Source: Rubrivivax sp. | GTDB taxonomy: Bacteria > Pseudomonadota > Gammaproteobacteria > Burkholderiales > Burkholderiaceae_C | Direction: 5' to 3' | DNA length: 64,000 nucleotides | NCBI GenBank assembly: GCA_030653385.1 | Contig: JAURZM010000070.1 | Location: forward strand, 148,888-212,887 | Part shown: positions 10,371-19,347 of the stretch, in pieces | Numbering within the stretch: position 1 is the stretch's first letter | Layout: every line of letters begins with the position of its first letter | Position numbers and translations under genes: made by a program | The notes under the pieces: generated by a model | Database searches by the model: none | Seen by the model: only the letters and a program-made list of their open reading frames with translations | Told to the model about the DNA's origin: nothing

Positions 10371-11465
10371 ATGAGCGCTGCATTCGAACAGGCCCGGGCC
10401 CACTTTATGGCCGGCCTTCAGGCCCAGGAAGCAGGCCAGCTGGACGAAGCCGGAGCGGCCTACCGCGCATCGCTTGTGCAAGTGCCGGGGCGGGCCTCCA
10501 CGCTGAACAACCTGGGTGTGGTGCTGGCGGCGCTGGGCCGCGACGACGAGGCGCTGCCGTGTTTCGAACAGTCGCTGGCGGCCGAAGCGGCCGATGCCTC
10601 CACCTGGGTGCTGCTGGGCCAGTGCCAGGCGCGGCTGGGGCAATTGAACGACGCGCTGCTCAGCGCCGACCGCGCGCTGGGCCACGCGCCCGAACTGGCC
10701 GCTGCCTGGGCCCTGCGGGGTGGTGTGCTGAAAGACCTGGGCCGACACCGCGAAGCCGCGGTGGCGCTGCGCAAGGCCATGGACCTTGGCGCCGACCCAT
10801 CGCTCCAGGCCTATCTGCTGGCCAGCATCGAAGGCCGAAATGCACCGCCCCAGGCACCCCCGCATTACGTCGAACAGCTGTTCGACGGCTACGCCGACAG
10901 CTTCGATCAGCACCTGGTGCAAGGGTTGGAGTACCGCGTGCCCGAAGCCCTGGTGCAGCTGTTGCGTCAGCACAAGCCAAACTTCAACGAGGTGCTCGAC
11001 CTGGGCTGTGGCACCGGCTTGTGCGGGCCTCTGCTGCGGCCGCTGGCGCAGCGTCTGGTGGGTGTGGACCTGTCGGCCGGCATGTTGCGCCACGCGCGGC
11101 AGGCGGCTTGCTACGACCAACTGGTGCAGACCGATGTGGCCAGGCATCTGCACACCACCGACGGCCGTCCGGACGCCATCGTGGCCGCCGACGTGTTCAT
11201 CTACATCGGCGACCTGGATGCGGTGTTTGCCGGCGTAAGGCGTGTGCTGAAGCCAGGTGGCCTGCTGGCTTTTTCGGTGGAAGCGGCCGACGACACGGTG
11301 GACTTCGAACTGCGGCCCAGCTCACGCTACGCACAGTCGGCGCGCTACGTGCAAGCGCTGGCGCAACGGCATGGGCTGGTGGTCGAGCAGCAAGAACAGA
11401 CCACCTTGCGCCTGGACCAGCGCCAGCCGGTGGCGGGCCTGCTGTTTCTGCTGAGCGCGTCGTGA
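10371..11465 (+). CDS. TPR-repeat SAM methyltransferase
   Basis: The 364-residue protein has about four tetratricopeptide repeats in residues 1-150 (repeating units such as LNNLGVVLAALGRDDEALPC) followed by a class I methyltransferase domain from about residue 165, with motif I VLDLGCGTGLCGPLL and post-I VGVDLSAGMLRHA. The TPR part probably docks a protein partner or substrate. The segment HYVEQLFDGYADSFDQHL just before motif I is a recognisable feature of a proteobacterial TPR-methyltransferase group of unknown substrate. It follows glxR by 18 bases, so it may be read through from that operon, but no metabolic link is evident. Confidence 0.8.
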   Translation: MSAAFEQARAHFMAGLQAQEAGQLDEAGAAYRASLVQVPGRASTLNNLGVVLAALGRDDEALPCFEQSLAAEAADASTWVLLGQCQARLGQLNDALLSADRALGHAPELAAAWALRGGVLKDLGRHREAAVALRKAMDLGADPSLQAYLLASIEGRNAPPQAPPHYVEQLFDGYADSFDQHLVQGLEYRVPEALVQLLRQHKPNFNEVLDLGCGTGLCGPLLRPLAQRLVGVDLSAGMLRHARQAACYDQLVQTDVARHLHTTDGRPDAIVAADVFIYIGDLDAVFAGVRRVLKPGGLLAFSVEAADDTVDFELRPSSRYAQSARYVQALAQRHGLVVEQQEQTTLRLDQRQPVAGLLFLLSAS

Positions 11466-11493
11466 CTTCACGCGCCTGAAAGCCGCGCGGCTG

Positions 11494-12465
11494 CTACACC
11501 GCGCCGCGGGTGTTCACGTGCAGCGCGTACAGCGAATGACTGGCCGCCATGAACAGGCGGTTGTTCTTCGGGCCACCGAAACACACATTGGCGCAGCGTT
11601 CGGGCAGGTGGATGTGGGCCAGCGCCACGCCGTCGGCGTTGTAGACCCGCACACCGTCCAGCGCTTCCAGGTCGGCGCCCGGTGCGCCGTTGCTGCCGAA
11701 GCCGCACCACACATTGCCCAGCATGTCCACGGCGATGCCGTCGTAGGCGCCGGGGCCGCCGGCGTCGACGTAGACCCGTTTGTTCTTCAACGTGGCGCCG
11801 TGCACGTCGTACTGCCAGATCTTGCGGTGCGGCTGGGCGCGGCTTTCCACCACGTACAGGATCTTTTCGTCGGGGCTGAAGGCCAGGCCGTTGCTGCCTT
11901 GCAGGTCGCTCAACACCATCGCGAGCTCGCCGCTGTGCGGGTCGATGCGGTACACACCGTGCGGCAGTTCGGGCGTGGCCGGTTCACCTTCCCACCAGCC
12001 CAGGATGCCAAACGGCGGGTCGGTGAACCAGATGCTGCCGTCACGGGTGCAGACGATGTCGTTGGGCGAGTTCAGGCGCTTGCCTTGGTAGCTGTCGGCC
12101 AGCACCGTGATGCTGCCGTCGTATTCGGTGCGGGTGACACGCCGTGTGCCGTGTTCACAGGCCAGCAGCCGGCCCTGCCGGTCCCGTGCCAGGCCGTTGG
12201 CGTTGTTGCTGGGCTTGCGGAATTCGCTGATCGCACCCGAGGCGTCGTCCCAGCGCAGGATGCGGTTGTTCGGGATGTCGCTGAACAAGAGGTGCCTTGC
12301 ATCGCCGAACCACTGCGGGCCTTCGGCCCAGTAAAAGCCGGTGGCCAGCTGCTCCACCGTGCCCGACAGCAGGCGCAGGGCCATGAAACGTTCGTCGAAG
12401 ACCTCGATGCGCGGGTCGGGCAGGCGCTGCGAGGGCTGGAAGGTGTATTGCGGGCCGGTGTCCAT
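11494..12465 (-). CDS. SMP-30/gluconolactonase-family lactonase
   Basis: This 323-residue six-bladed beta-propeller belongs to the SMP-30/gluconolaconase family. Metal and active-site positions are visible in WAEGPQW (Glu), NSPNDIV (Asn, Asp) and GSNGLAFSPDE (Asn, Asp). It is the last gene of the leftward udh-dctPQM block, 33 bases after dctM. In that context it most likely hydrolyses the galactaro- or glucaro-lactone made by uronate dehydrogenase, giving galactarate or glucarate; the lactone specificity is inferred from context. No signal peptide is seen, which fits a cytoplasmic role beside Udh. Confidence 0.82.
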   Translation of the reverse strand: MDTGPQYTFQPSQRLPDPRIEVFDERFMALRLLSGTVEQLATGFYWAEGPQWFGDARHLLFSDIPNNRILRWDDASGAISEFRKPSNNANGLARDRQGRLLACEHGTRRVTRTEYDGSITVLADSYQGKRLNSPNDIVCTRDGSIWFTDPPFGILGWWEGEPATPELPHGVYRIDPHSGELAMVLSDLQGSNGLAFSPDEKILYVVESRAQPHRKIWQYDVHGATLKNKRVYVDAGGPGAYDGIAVDMLGNVWCGFGSNGAPGADLEALDGVRVYNADGVALAHIHLPERCANVCFGGPKNNRLFMAASHSLYALHVNTRGAV

Positions 12466-12498
12466 GAACTCAGATCCTACGGTGCAGCCGGTCGGCGC

Positions 12499-13782
12499 TC
12501 AAAGCCCCATCAGCCGTGGCAGCCACAGGCTGAGCTCGGGAATGTAAGTCACCATCATCAGCACGATGAACAAGGCCACGAAGAAGGGCTTCATGGCGCG
12601 CGTGACGATGCCGATCTTCAACTTGCTGACCGCTGCACCCACAAACAGCACCGTGCCCACCGGCGGCGTGATCAGGCCGATGCCCAGGTTGACCATCATG
12701 ATCATGCCGAAGTGCACCGGGTCCACACCCAGCAGCTTGACCACCGGCAGCAGGATGGGCGTGAGGATCAGGATCAGCGGGCTCATGTCCATCAGGCAAC
12801 CCAGCAGGATGAGCATGACGTTGATGCAGGCCAGGATGACGTACTTGTTGTCCGACAGGCCGGTGAAAAAGGCGGTGACCTGCTGCGGGATCTGCATCAG
12901 CGTCATCAGGTAGCCAAAACACGCGGCAAAGCCGATCAGGATCATCACCACGGTCACCGTCTTCACGGTGCGGTGAACCAGCCGCGGCAGGTCGCGCCAC
13001 TTGTAGTCGCGGTAGACGAACATGGTCACGAAAAAAGCCCACAGCACCGCGATGCTCGCACTTTCGTTGGCCGTGAACACACCACTCAGGATGCCGCCCA
13101 GGATGATGACCATGGTCATCAGGCCCCACATCGCATCGACGCAGATCTTCAGCGCCTGCTTCAGCGGAATGACTTCGCCCTTGGGGTAGTTCTCCTTCTT
13201 CGCAATGACCAGGCACAGCGTGGCCAGCGTCAGCCCCATCAGCAAGCCCGGCAGCACACCGGCCATGAACAGGGCGGCGATGCTGACCGTGCCACCGGCC
13301 GCCAGTGAATAGATCACCGCGTTGTGGCTGGGCGGAATCAGGATCGCCTGCACGCTGCCGCTGACCGTGACCGCGGTGGCAAAGGGACGTGGGTAGCCCT
13401 TCTTTTCCATCTCGGGAATCAACACGCTGCCGATGCTGGCGGTGTCGGCCACGCTGCTGCCGCTGATGGCACCGAAAAAGGTGCTGGCCATGATGTTGAC
13501 CAGGCTCAGGCCACCGCGCAGAAAACCCACCAGCACACCGGCAAAGGCCACCAGGCGGCGCGCCATGCCACCCTCGGCCATGATGGCGCCGGCCAGCACG
13601 AAAAACGGAATCGCCAGCAGGCTGAACTTGTTGACGCCACTGGCCAGCTGGATCATCACCGCGTCCAGCGGCAGTTCGATCCACAGCGCGCCGATCAGCG
13701 CCGACAAGCCCAGTGCGTAGGCCACCGGCATGCCGACGATCATCAGCACGAAAAAGCTGCCGAGCAGGACGAGTGCGTCCAT
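12499..13782 (-). CDS. dctM: TRAP transporter large permease subunit
   Basis: The 427-residue DctM-type protein is almost entirely hydrophobic, with about 12 transmembrane segments and family motifs such as PFFVLAGAIMAEGG and the conserved GSSVADTASIGSVLIPEM region. It forms the sodium-driven transport channel of a TRAP system with DctQ and the periplasmic receptor DctP. It starts one base after the dctQ stop codon. Gene context (udh first in the block, lactonase last) points to uptake of galacturonate, glucuronate or a related sugar acid; this substrate is inferred. Confidence 0.93.
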   Translation of the reverse strand: MDALVLLGSFFVLMIVGMPVAYALGLSALIGALWIELPLDAVMIQLASGVNKFSLLAIPFFVLAGAIMAEGGMARRLVAFAGVLVGFLRGGLSLVNIMASTFFGAISGSSVADTASIGSVLIPEMEKKGYPRPFATAVTVSGSVQAILIPPSHNAVIYSLAAGGTVSIAALFMAGVLPGLLMGLTLATLCLVIAKKENYPKGEVIPLKQALKICVDAMWGLMTMVIILGGILSGVFTANESASIAVLWAFFVTMFVYRDYKWRDLPRLVHRTVKTVTVVMILIGFAACFGYLMTLMQIPQQVTAFFTGLSDNKYVILACINVMLILLGCLMDMSPLILILTPILLPVVKLLGVDPVHFGMIMMVNLGIGLITPPVGTVLFVGAAVSKLKIGIVTRAMKPFFVALFIVLMMVTYIPELSLWLPRLMGL

Positions 13783-13783
13783 C

Positions 13784-14305
13784 TCAGGCGGCCTCGCCGA
13801 AGGCCACGACCGCGCGGTGTTTCTGCGAACCGGCGAACAGGTGCTCGAGCACGAAGACGGCCGTCACCAGCGCACCCAAGGGAATGGCCAGGTAGGTCAC
13901 GCCCACGGGCAACCAAGGCAGTTCGGCAATCGACTGGCCCATCGTGTCCATGCACAAGCGGCTGCCGTAGAGCACGACAAACCCGCAGATGAGCAGCATC
14001 AGCACGTGGATGAAGCGCGCCAGCGCTGCCTGCACGGCGGCCGGCAAACGGTCCACCAGCATCGTCACCGCGATGTGCGCACCCGCGCGATAGGCCGCGG
14101 CCGCACCGATGAAGGTGAACACCATCATCAGCAGGATGGCGATGGGCTCGGGCCACTGGGCGCCGAAACCGAACACGTAGCGCATCACCACGCCGATCGG
14201 GATGATGACGGACATCAGCGTGATGGCGATGCCCGCTGTCCAGATGCAGGCCAGGTACAGCGCGTCGAGTGCGCGCTGCACCGGGTTCGAGGCTTCGCCC
14301 GTCAC
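13784..14305 (-). CDS. dctQ: TRAP transporter small permease subunit
   Basis: The 173-residue protein has the four transmembrane helices of the DctQ family, with the typical MRYVFG segment after helix 1 and the charged stretch RAGAHIAVTMLVDRLP between helices. It is the small membrane subunit that docks the binding protein and DctM. The start is a GTG at 14305 whose last bases overlap the dctP stop (GTGA), and the next gene, dctM, begins one base after its stop, so all three subunits are tightly coupled. Confidence 0.92.
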   Translation of the reverse strand: MTGEASNPVQRALDALYLACIWTAGIAITLMSVIIPIGVVMRYVFGFGAQWPEPIAILLMMVFTFIGAAAAYRAGAHIAVTMLVDRLPAAVQAALARFIHVLMLLICGFVVLYGSRLCMDTMGQSIAELPWLPVGVTYLAIPLGALVTAVFVLEHLFAGSQKHRAVVAFGEAA

Positions 14306-15270
14306 TTGACTTCAGCGATGCGCTTCATCAGGTCGGCGAACTGCGCACCGTACTTCGCCCGCACCGGCGCGGTGGCATCGAAGAAGGCTTTGTTGTCCAT
14401 CTCGATGAATTCCACACCGTCGGCCTTCAGCTTGGCCGTGCTTTCGCCAACGGCCTTGTCCCACAGCACCCGCTGCTCCATCTGCGCTTCACGTGCCGTC
14501 TTTTTCACCAGCGCCTGGTCGGCCGGGCTCAGCTTGTCCCAGGCCACCTTGGACATGACCAGGATCTCGGGAATGATCAGGTGGTTGGTTTGCGTGTAGT
14601 ACTTGGCGCCGGCCTTGTGGTGGTTGGTGCTGAAGAAAGACGGCGGGTTGTTCTCGGCACCGTCCACCACACCGGTCTGGATGGCGGTGAAGACTTCGCC
14701 GAAGCCCATCGCGATGCCGTTGCCACCCATCGCGTTCATGGTGTCCACGAAGAGCGGGTTGCCCATCATGCGGATTTTCTGGCCCTTCAGGTCGGCCGGC
14801 GTGCGCACCGGCTTCTTGGTGTACAGGCTGCGGCTGCCACCGTCCATCCAGGCCAGGCCCACCATGCGCGCCGGGCTGGCGCTGATCTTGTCCAGCAGTT
14901 CCTGGCCGATGGGGCCGTCGATCACCGCGCGCATGTGCGCCACGTTGCGGAACACAAAGGGCATGTTGAAGACATTCACCTCGGGCACCACCGGGCCCAC
15001 GGGGCCCAGGCTGGTGCGCAGGATGTGGATGGCACCGACCTGCGTCTGCTCGATCATTTCCTTTTCGCCGCCCAGCACGCTGCCCGGGAACATCTGGAAC
15101 TTGATGCGGCCCTGCGTGGCGGCGTCCAGCTTCTTGCCCATGCTTTCGACGGCCACCACGGTGGGGTAACCCGTGGGGTGCACGTCGGCGGCCTTCATGG
15201 TCTGGGCCAAGGCGGGTGTGGCCAGCAGCAAGGCCAGCGCGGTGGAAATCAAGGGGGTCTTCAGCTTCAT
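14302..15270 (-). CDS. dctP: TRAP transporter periplasmic binding protein
   Basis: The 322-residue DctP-family receptor has a cleavable signal peptide ending TPALA and the conserved ligand region: KIRMMGNPLFVDTMNAMGG, then GFGEVFTAIQTGVVDGAENN, in which the Arg and Asn normally hold the carboxylate of the ligand. The ATG at 15270 is preceded by AGGAGACCTCC; longer frames upstream run into the end of udh. It lies 22 bases after udh. In this neighbourhood a uronate or aldarate is the likely ligand; sequence alone does not separate galacturonate from glucuronate. Confidence 0.92.
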   Translation of the reverse strand: MKLKTPLISTALALLLATPALAQTMKAADVHPTGYPTVVAVESMGKKLDAATQGRIKFQMFPGSVLGGEKEMIEQTQVGAIHILRTSLGPVGPVVPEVNVFNMPFVFRNVAHMRAVIDGPIGQELLDKISASPARMVGLAWMDGGSRSLYTKKPVRTPADLKGQKIRMMGNPLFVDTMNAMGGNGIAMGFGEVFTAIQTGVVDGAENNPPSFFSTNHHKAGAKYYTQTNHLIIPEILVMSKVAWDKLSPADQALVKKTAREAQMEQRVLWDKAVGESTAKLKADGVEFIEMDNKAFFDATAPVRAKYGAQFADLMKRIAEVK

Positions 15271-15292
15271 GGAGGTCTCCTGTTGTTGGCGG

Positions 15293-16144
15293 TCAGGCCG
15301 CCGTGTTGTCGTCGTTTCGCTCGTTGCAGCGGTCTTCGTCACCATAGGGCCCAAGGCCCAGAAAACTGCCACCTTGCAGCAGGCGCTGCGGGCCTTCGGG
15401 CTGCAGCAGGTGCTGCACTTGCGGTGCAAACGTCTCCGCATCGTGTTCGGGCACGAAGCCCAGTTGCTGCCAGGCTTGTGCCGTGTCCCAGAAAGCGCGG
15501 GTGTTGCCCGATATGCCGTAGGCCACCAGGAAACCCACGCCCGGCGCGGTCAGTGCGCACGTCACCAGCCGGGCCAGGTCGGGCAGGCTGATCCAGGTGG
15601 ACAGGCCACGTTTGTCCGGCGGCGCGGGTGTGGCGGTGCCGATGCGCAGGCAGACGGTTTCGATGCCGAAACGGTCCCAGTACAGGCTGGCGATGCCTTC
15701 GCCGAAGAGCTTGCTCAGGCCGTAGTTGCCGTCGGGGCGCGGCCGGTCTTGCGGCGTCAAGGTCTGCGCCTGCCGGTAGCAGCCGGTGACGTGGTTGCTG
15801 CTGGCAAACACGACGCGCCTTACACCTTGCCGCCGCGCCGCTTCGTACAGGTTGTGCAAGCCACGGATGTTGGCCTGCAGGATGGGCTCGAAGGGCCCTT
15901 CGACACTGATGCCACCCAGGTGAACGATGGCCTGCACACCCCGCAGCAGCCGGTGGACCGCAGCCGCGTCGGCCAGGTCGCAGGGCACGGCTTCGACACC
16001 GGCGGGCAGCGTGACACGCAACAGCGGCTCGGCCAGGTCCGACACCCGCAGGCGCTGCGCCAAGGCCTGCAGCGGGGGTGTCAGCGCGCGGCCCAGCGTG
16101 CCGGCGGCGCCGGTCAGCAGCAAGGTTTCGAAGGCAGTTGTCAT
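15293..16144 (-). CDS. udh: Uronate dehydrogenase
   Basis: Udh (EC 1.1.1.203) oxidises D-galacturonate or D-glucuronate with NAD to the corresponding aldaro-lactone, the first step of the oxidative uronate pathway. The 283-residue short-chain dehydrogenase has the NAD motif TGAAGTLG, the family signature HLGGISVEGPFEPILQANI, ASSNHVTG and the catalytic Tyr141/Lys145 pair in YGLSK. These segments closely resemble the Pseudomonas and Agrobacterium enzymes. It is the first gene of a leftward block with a TRAP transporter and a lactonase, and faces kdgK across an 84-base divergent region with a KdgR-like box. The C-terminus is about 15 residues longer than in the classical enzymes. Confidence 0.93.
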   Translation of the reverse strand: MTTAFETLLLTGAAGTLGRALTPPLQALAQRLRVSDLAEPLLRVTLPAGVEAVPCDLADAAAVHRLLRGVQAIVHLGGISVEGPFEPILQANIRGLHNLYEAARRQGVRRVVFASSNHVTGCYRQAQTLTPQDRPRPDGNYGLSKLFGEGIASLYWDRFGIETVCLRIGTATPAPPDKRGLSTWISLPDLARLVTCALTAPGVGFLVAYGISGNTRAFWDTAQAWQQLGFVPEHDAETFAPQVQHLLQPEGPQRLLQGGSFLGLGPYGDEDRCNERNDDNTAA

Positions 16145-16195
16145 GGGCGCAGGGTCAGCCCTGAGTCGGTTTTGGTACGGTCTTCGTAGAATATC

Positions 16196-16209
16196 GAAAC
16201 GTTGTTCCA
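16196..16209. promoter_or_regulatory. KdgR-like box between udh and kdgK
   Basis: The 14-mer GAAACGTTGTTCCA is an imperfect palindrome resembling the enterobacterial KdgR operator core (GAAACA-N-TGTTTC). It shares 10 of 14 positions with the site at 22674-22687 in the other divergent pectin promoter region. It lies 20 bases before the kdgK ATG and 52 bases before the udh ATG, within an AT-richer stretch (TAGAATAT just upstream), so it could block both promoters. The assignment to the KdgR encoded at 32385 is inference. Confidence 0.5.
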
Positions 16210-16228
16210 AAAAGACTTAGGGGAATCC

Positions 16229-17185
16229 ATGGGCGGTCCGTCGGGGCGTGGTGTGCGGGTGGTTTCTTTCGGTGAATGCATGCTCGAATTGCAAGGCACG
16301 GCTTTCGGCGACATGCGCCAGACCTACGGCGGCGACACCCTGAACACCGCCGTCTACTTGGCCCGCTGCGGCGCACAACATGATCTGCAGGTGGACTACG
16401 CCACCGCGCTGGGCGACGACCCGCTGAGCAGCGGCCTGGTGCAGCGCTGGCAGGCCGACGGCCTGCGCACGGGCCTGGTGCGGCGGCTGCCGGGTCGCCT
16501 GCCGGGCCTGTACCTGATCGAGGTGGACGAACGAGGGGAGCGCCGTTTCAGCTACTGGCGCGACCAGGCCGCGGCACGCGCCTACTTCGACACCGCCGAC
16601 GGCGATACGCCGCTCGAAAAGCAGGCCGACTCGATCGACGCGCTCTACTTCAGCGGCATCAGCCTGGCCATCCTGCCGCCGGCTGGTCGGCAGCGCCTCT
16701 TGGCCGTGGCCGCGTCAGTGCGGGCCCATGGCGGGCAGGTGGCCTTCGACAACAACTACCGGCCGCGCCTGTGGCCCGACGTGGCCGCAGCCCGCGCGGC
16801 TTTCACCGCCGCCACCGACGTGGCCACGTTGGCGCTGATGACGCTGGACGACGAACAGGCGCTGTGGGCACAAAGCGATGCCAACGCGCAGCTGCAGCGC
16901 ACGCTGGCCTTGCCTTGCGCCGAGGTGGTGGTCAAACGCGGCGCCGCTGCCACGCTGGTGCGGCAGCGGGGGCAAACACCGCAGGAAGTGCCCACCGTCG
17001 CCGTGCACCAGGTGGTGGACACCACCGCCGCGGGTGACAGCTTCGCCGGCGCCTACCTGGCGGCGCGACTGAGCGGCAGCGACGCGGCCACCGCCGCGCG
17101 CGCCGGCAACCAATTGGCCGCGCGTGTGGTGCAACACCGCGGCGCCGTGATTTCCCTGGCCACGATGGCCGACCTTCTGGAGTGA
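16229..17185 (+). CDS. kdgK: 2-keto-3-deoxygluconate kinase
   Basis: KdgK (EC 2.7.1.45) phosphorylates 2-keto-3-deoxygluconate (KDG) to KDPG. The 318-residue PfkB/ribokinase-family protein has the N-terminal substrate segment FGECMLELQ and YGGDTLNTAVYLAR, and the C-terminal nucleotide/catalytic motif DTTAAGDSFAGAYLAA with the catalytic Asp in AGDS. The ATG at 16229 follows TAGGGGA at a good distance and is preferred to the upstream TTG at 16202, which lies in the KdgR-like box. The pectate lyase gene follows after 4 bases, so the two are cotranscribed. It is the last dedicated step of the KduI/KduD route before an aldolase that is not in this window. Confidence 0.92.
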   Translation: MGGPSGRGVRVVSFGECMLELQGTAFGDMRQTYGGDTLNTAVYLARCGAQHDLQVDYATALGDDPLSSGLVQRWQADGLRTGLVRRLPGRLPGLYLIEVDERGERRFSYWRDQAAARAYFDTADGDTPLEKQADSIDALYFSGISLAILPPAGRQRLLAVAASVRAHGGQVAFDNNYRPRLWPDVAAARAAFTAATDVATLALMTLDDEQALWAQSDANAQLQRTLALPCAEVVVKRGAAATLVRQRGQTPQEVPTVAVHQVVDTTAAGDSFAGAYLAARLSGSDAATAARAGNQLAARVVQHRGAVISLATMADLLE

Positions 17186-17189
17186 AGTG

Positions 17190-18539
17190 ATGAAACGACT
17201 GAAGACGCGCCTGCTGGCCGCGGCCTGCCTGCTGAGCCTGAACGCCACGGCGCAAACTGCCGGAACCCCGGCCGATACCGTCAACGCCCACACCATCGAC
17301 GCGCGTGGCTGGGCCGCCACCACACGCGGCGGCCAGGGTGGCCGCATCATCCGCGTCACCACGCTGGCCGCCAGCGGCCCGGGTTCGCTGCGCGAAGCGC
17401 TGGAAGCGCAAGGCCCGCGCACGGTGGTGTTCGAGGTGGGCGGTGTCATCGACATGAACGGCCAGAACCTCGTCATCAAGAACCCCTTCCTCACGGTGGC
17501 CGGGCAGACCGCACCCAGCCCGGGCATCAGCGTCATCAAGGCCGAAACGATGATCGCGGCGGGTGAAGTCATCGTGCAGCATGTGCGCTTCCGCCCCGGT
17601 GAATTCGGTCGCCCGAAAAAAGGCGGCGGCGACCAGGACGGCATTTCCACCGTGGGCGGCGCCTACAACGTCATCGTCGACCACTGCAGCTTCAGCTGGG
17701 CCACCGACGAAAACCTGTCGGCGTCGGGCCCGCGTTTCACCGGCAGCACACCCGAACAGTGGCGCGCCGGCACGTCCAACCGCATCACCTACAGCCACAA
17801 CCTGCTGTATGAAAGCCTGTCGAATTCGGTACATGAAAAGGGCGAACACAGCAAGGGTTCGCTGATCCACGACAACACCAGTGGTGTGCTGCTGCTGCGC
17901 AATGTGTACGCCAGCAACCGCGAGCGCAATGCGCTGTTCAAGGGCGGCGCGCAAGGCGCGATGGTCAACAACCTGATCTTCAACCCTGGCACGCGCGCCG
18001 TGCACTACAACCTGCATGCTGGCGAGTGGGGCGACAAGCCTTACCAGGTGGGCCGTGTGGCGCTGGTGGGCAATGTGTTGCGCCACGGGCCCGACACCTT
18101 GCCGCACGTGCCGCTGTTCACGCTGCGCGGCGAAGGTGAAGTGGACCTCTTCCTGCACGACAACATCCACACCGACCGCAGCGGCCGCGCCGTGCCGCCC
18201 ACGGCCAATCTGAGCACCACACGCGCGCAGATCCGGGTGCTGGCCCAGTCCGGCCTGCCGGCCGACGTGCCGCCGATGCCAGCAGCAACTCTGGAAGCCG
18301 AACTGCCCAAGGCCGTGGGCGCACGCCCTTGGGACCGCGATGCCATCGACAGCCACGTGCTGCGCGAACTGGCCGCCGGCCGCGGCCGCATCATCGATTC
18401 GGAAGTTGAGAACGCGGTGGGCTACCCCAAACACGCCGCCACGCGCAGGGCCTTCGACGAACGCGAGTGGAACCTGCTGGATATGAGCCCCAAGGCCGGC
18501 TGGGGCGACATCCTGCGGCTGACCCGGCCGCAGGACTGA
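17190..18539 (+). CDS. Secreted PL1-family pectate lyase
   Basis: The 449-residue protein has a signal peptide (cleavage likely after NATAQ) followed by a right-handed beta-helix pectate lyase of family PL1. Visible family features are the N-terminal RGGQGG and SLREALEAQGPRTVVFEVGG segments and the calcium-site strand NVIVDHCSFSWATDENL. It should cleave polygalacturonate by beta-elimination outside the cytoplasm, giving unsaturated oligogalacturonides. The ATG at 17190 is chosen over a GTG three bases earlier. It follows kdgK closely and converges with the acetylesterase gene. It is distinct from the PL1 half of the fusion at 29944. Confidence 0.9.
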   Translation: MKRLKTRLLAAACLLSLNATAQTAGTPADTVNAHTIDARGWAATTRGGQGGRIIRVTTLAASGPGSLREALEAQGPRTVVFEVGGVIDMNGQNLVIKNPFLTVAGQTAPSPGISVIKAETMIAAGEVIVQHVRFRPGEFGRPKKGGGDQDGISTVGGAYNVIVDHCSFSWATDENLSASGPRFTGSTPEQWRAGTSNRITYSHNLLYESLSNSVHEKGEHSKGSLIHDNTSGVLLLRNVYASNRERNALFKGGAQGAMVNNLIFNPGTRAVHYNLHAGEWGDKPYQVGRVALVGNVLRHGPDTLPHVPLFTLRGEGEVDLFLHDNIHTDRSGRAVPPTANLSTTRAQIRVLAQSGLPADVPPMPAATLEAELPKAVGARPWDRDAIDSHVLRELAAGRGRIIDSEVENAVGYPKHAATRRAFDEREWNLLDMSPKAGWGDILRLTRPQD

Positions 18540-18546
18540 AGGCATT

Positions 18547-19347
18547 TCAGCGGAACCAGCCAGCCAACGCCGGCACCTGCGCCTTCAGCGCTTCAGCGGC
18601 CAGCGCCGCCGTGGCGCGTGCGCCGCTTTCCACGTAGTGCGTGTCGTCCTTGCGGCCATCGGGCAGGCTCGCAAACTGGCCGGGCGCGATCCACATGAAC
18701 TGCAACTTGCTGGCCTCGGGCCCCAGTGTTTCCAGGTGGCGGGCGGTGAGCATGTTCATGTCGATCAGCGTGACACCGGTTTCGGACGCCACATCACGCA
18801 GCGCCTGCGGCCATTCACCCAGCGTCTGCACGATGCGGCCCTGCGCATCGAACTTGCGCCGCACCACAGGCGTGGCCAGCAGCGGCGTGGCGCCCTTGGC
18901 ACGCACGTCGGCAATGAAAGAACGAAGGTAGGCCTTGAAGTCGGTCTGCGCCGGCGCGTAGCGACGTGGGTCGTCGTCTTTCTGGTCGTTGTGGCCGAAC
19001 TGGATGAGAACGAAGTCACCGCGCCGCAGCTGCGTCAGCAGGTGCGGCCAGCGGCCTTCGTCCACAAAGCGGCGTGTGCTGCGCCCGTTGGCCGCGTGGT
19101 TCACCAGCCGTGCCGGTTCAAGCATCCGCTCGCGCAGCAGCTGACCCCAGCCCCGCTCGGGGTGCAGCGGCAGCGCCGGCTTGTCGGCCATGGTGCTGTC
19201 GCCCACCAGGTGCAGCGACGGGTGCAAGGTGGCCGTGGGGTACGGCCACGCGCGCTCGGGTGCCGGCGGAGCGGCTGGCCAGGTGTTGGCGCAACCTGCC
19301 AGGGTGAGCGCGGACAGGGCCAGCCAGGATCGGCGCTCCATCACCAT
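18547..19347 (-). CDS. GDSL-type rhamnogalacturonan acetylesterase, lipoprotein
   Basis: The 266-residue protein looks like a CE12-type rhamnogalacturonan acetylesterase: block I GDST with Ser51 as nucleophile, block III GHNDQK, and the catalytic Asp/His in DDTHYVESGA, as in the YesT/RhgT group. A lipobox LAGC with Cys19 suggests an outer-membrane or periplasmic lipoprotein. It would remove acetyl groups that block pectin lyases. The start overlaps the TonB receptor stop by one base (TGATG), so it is cotranscribed with the receptor and KdgF; it converges with the pectate lyase gene 7 bases away. Confidence 0.85.
   Translation of the reverse strand: MVMERRSWLALSALTLAGCANTWPAAPPAPERAWPYPTATLHPSLHLVGDSTMADKPALPLHPERGWGQLLRERMLEPARLVNHAANGRSTRRFVDEGRWPHLLTQLRRGDFVLIQFGHNDQKDDDPRRYAPAQTDFKAYLRSFIADVRAKGATPLLATPVVRRKFDAQGRIVQTLGEWPQALRDVASETGVTLIDMNMLTARHLETLGPEASKLQFMWIAPGQFASLPDGRKDDTHYVESGARATAALAAEALKAQVPALAGWFR

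Noticed and set aside
11518..13308. Long plus-strand frame opposite the lactonase and dctM
   Set aside because: Low-complexity His/Gln/Asp-rich translation spanning two real genes and their gap; no ribosome site or family.
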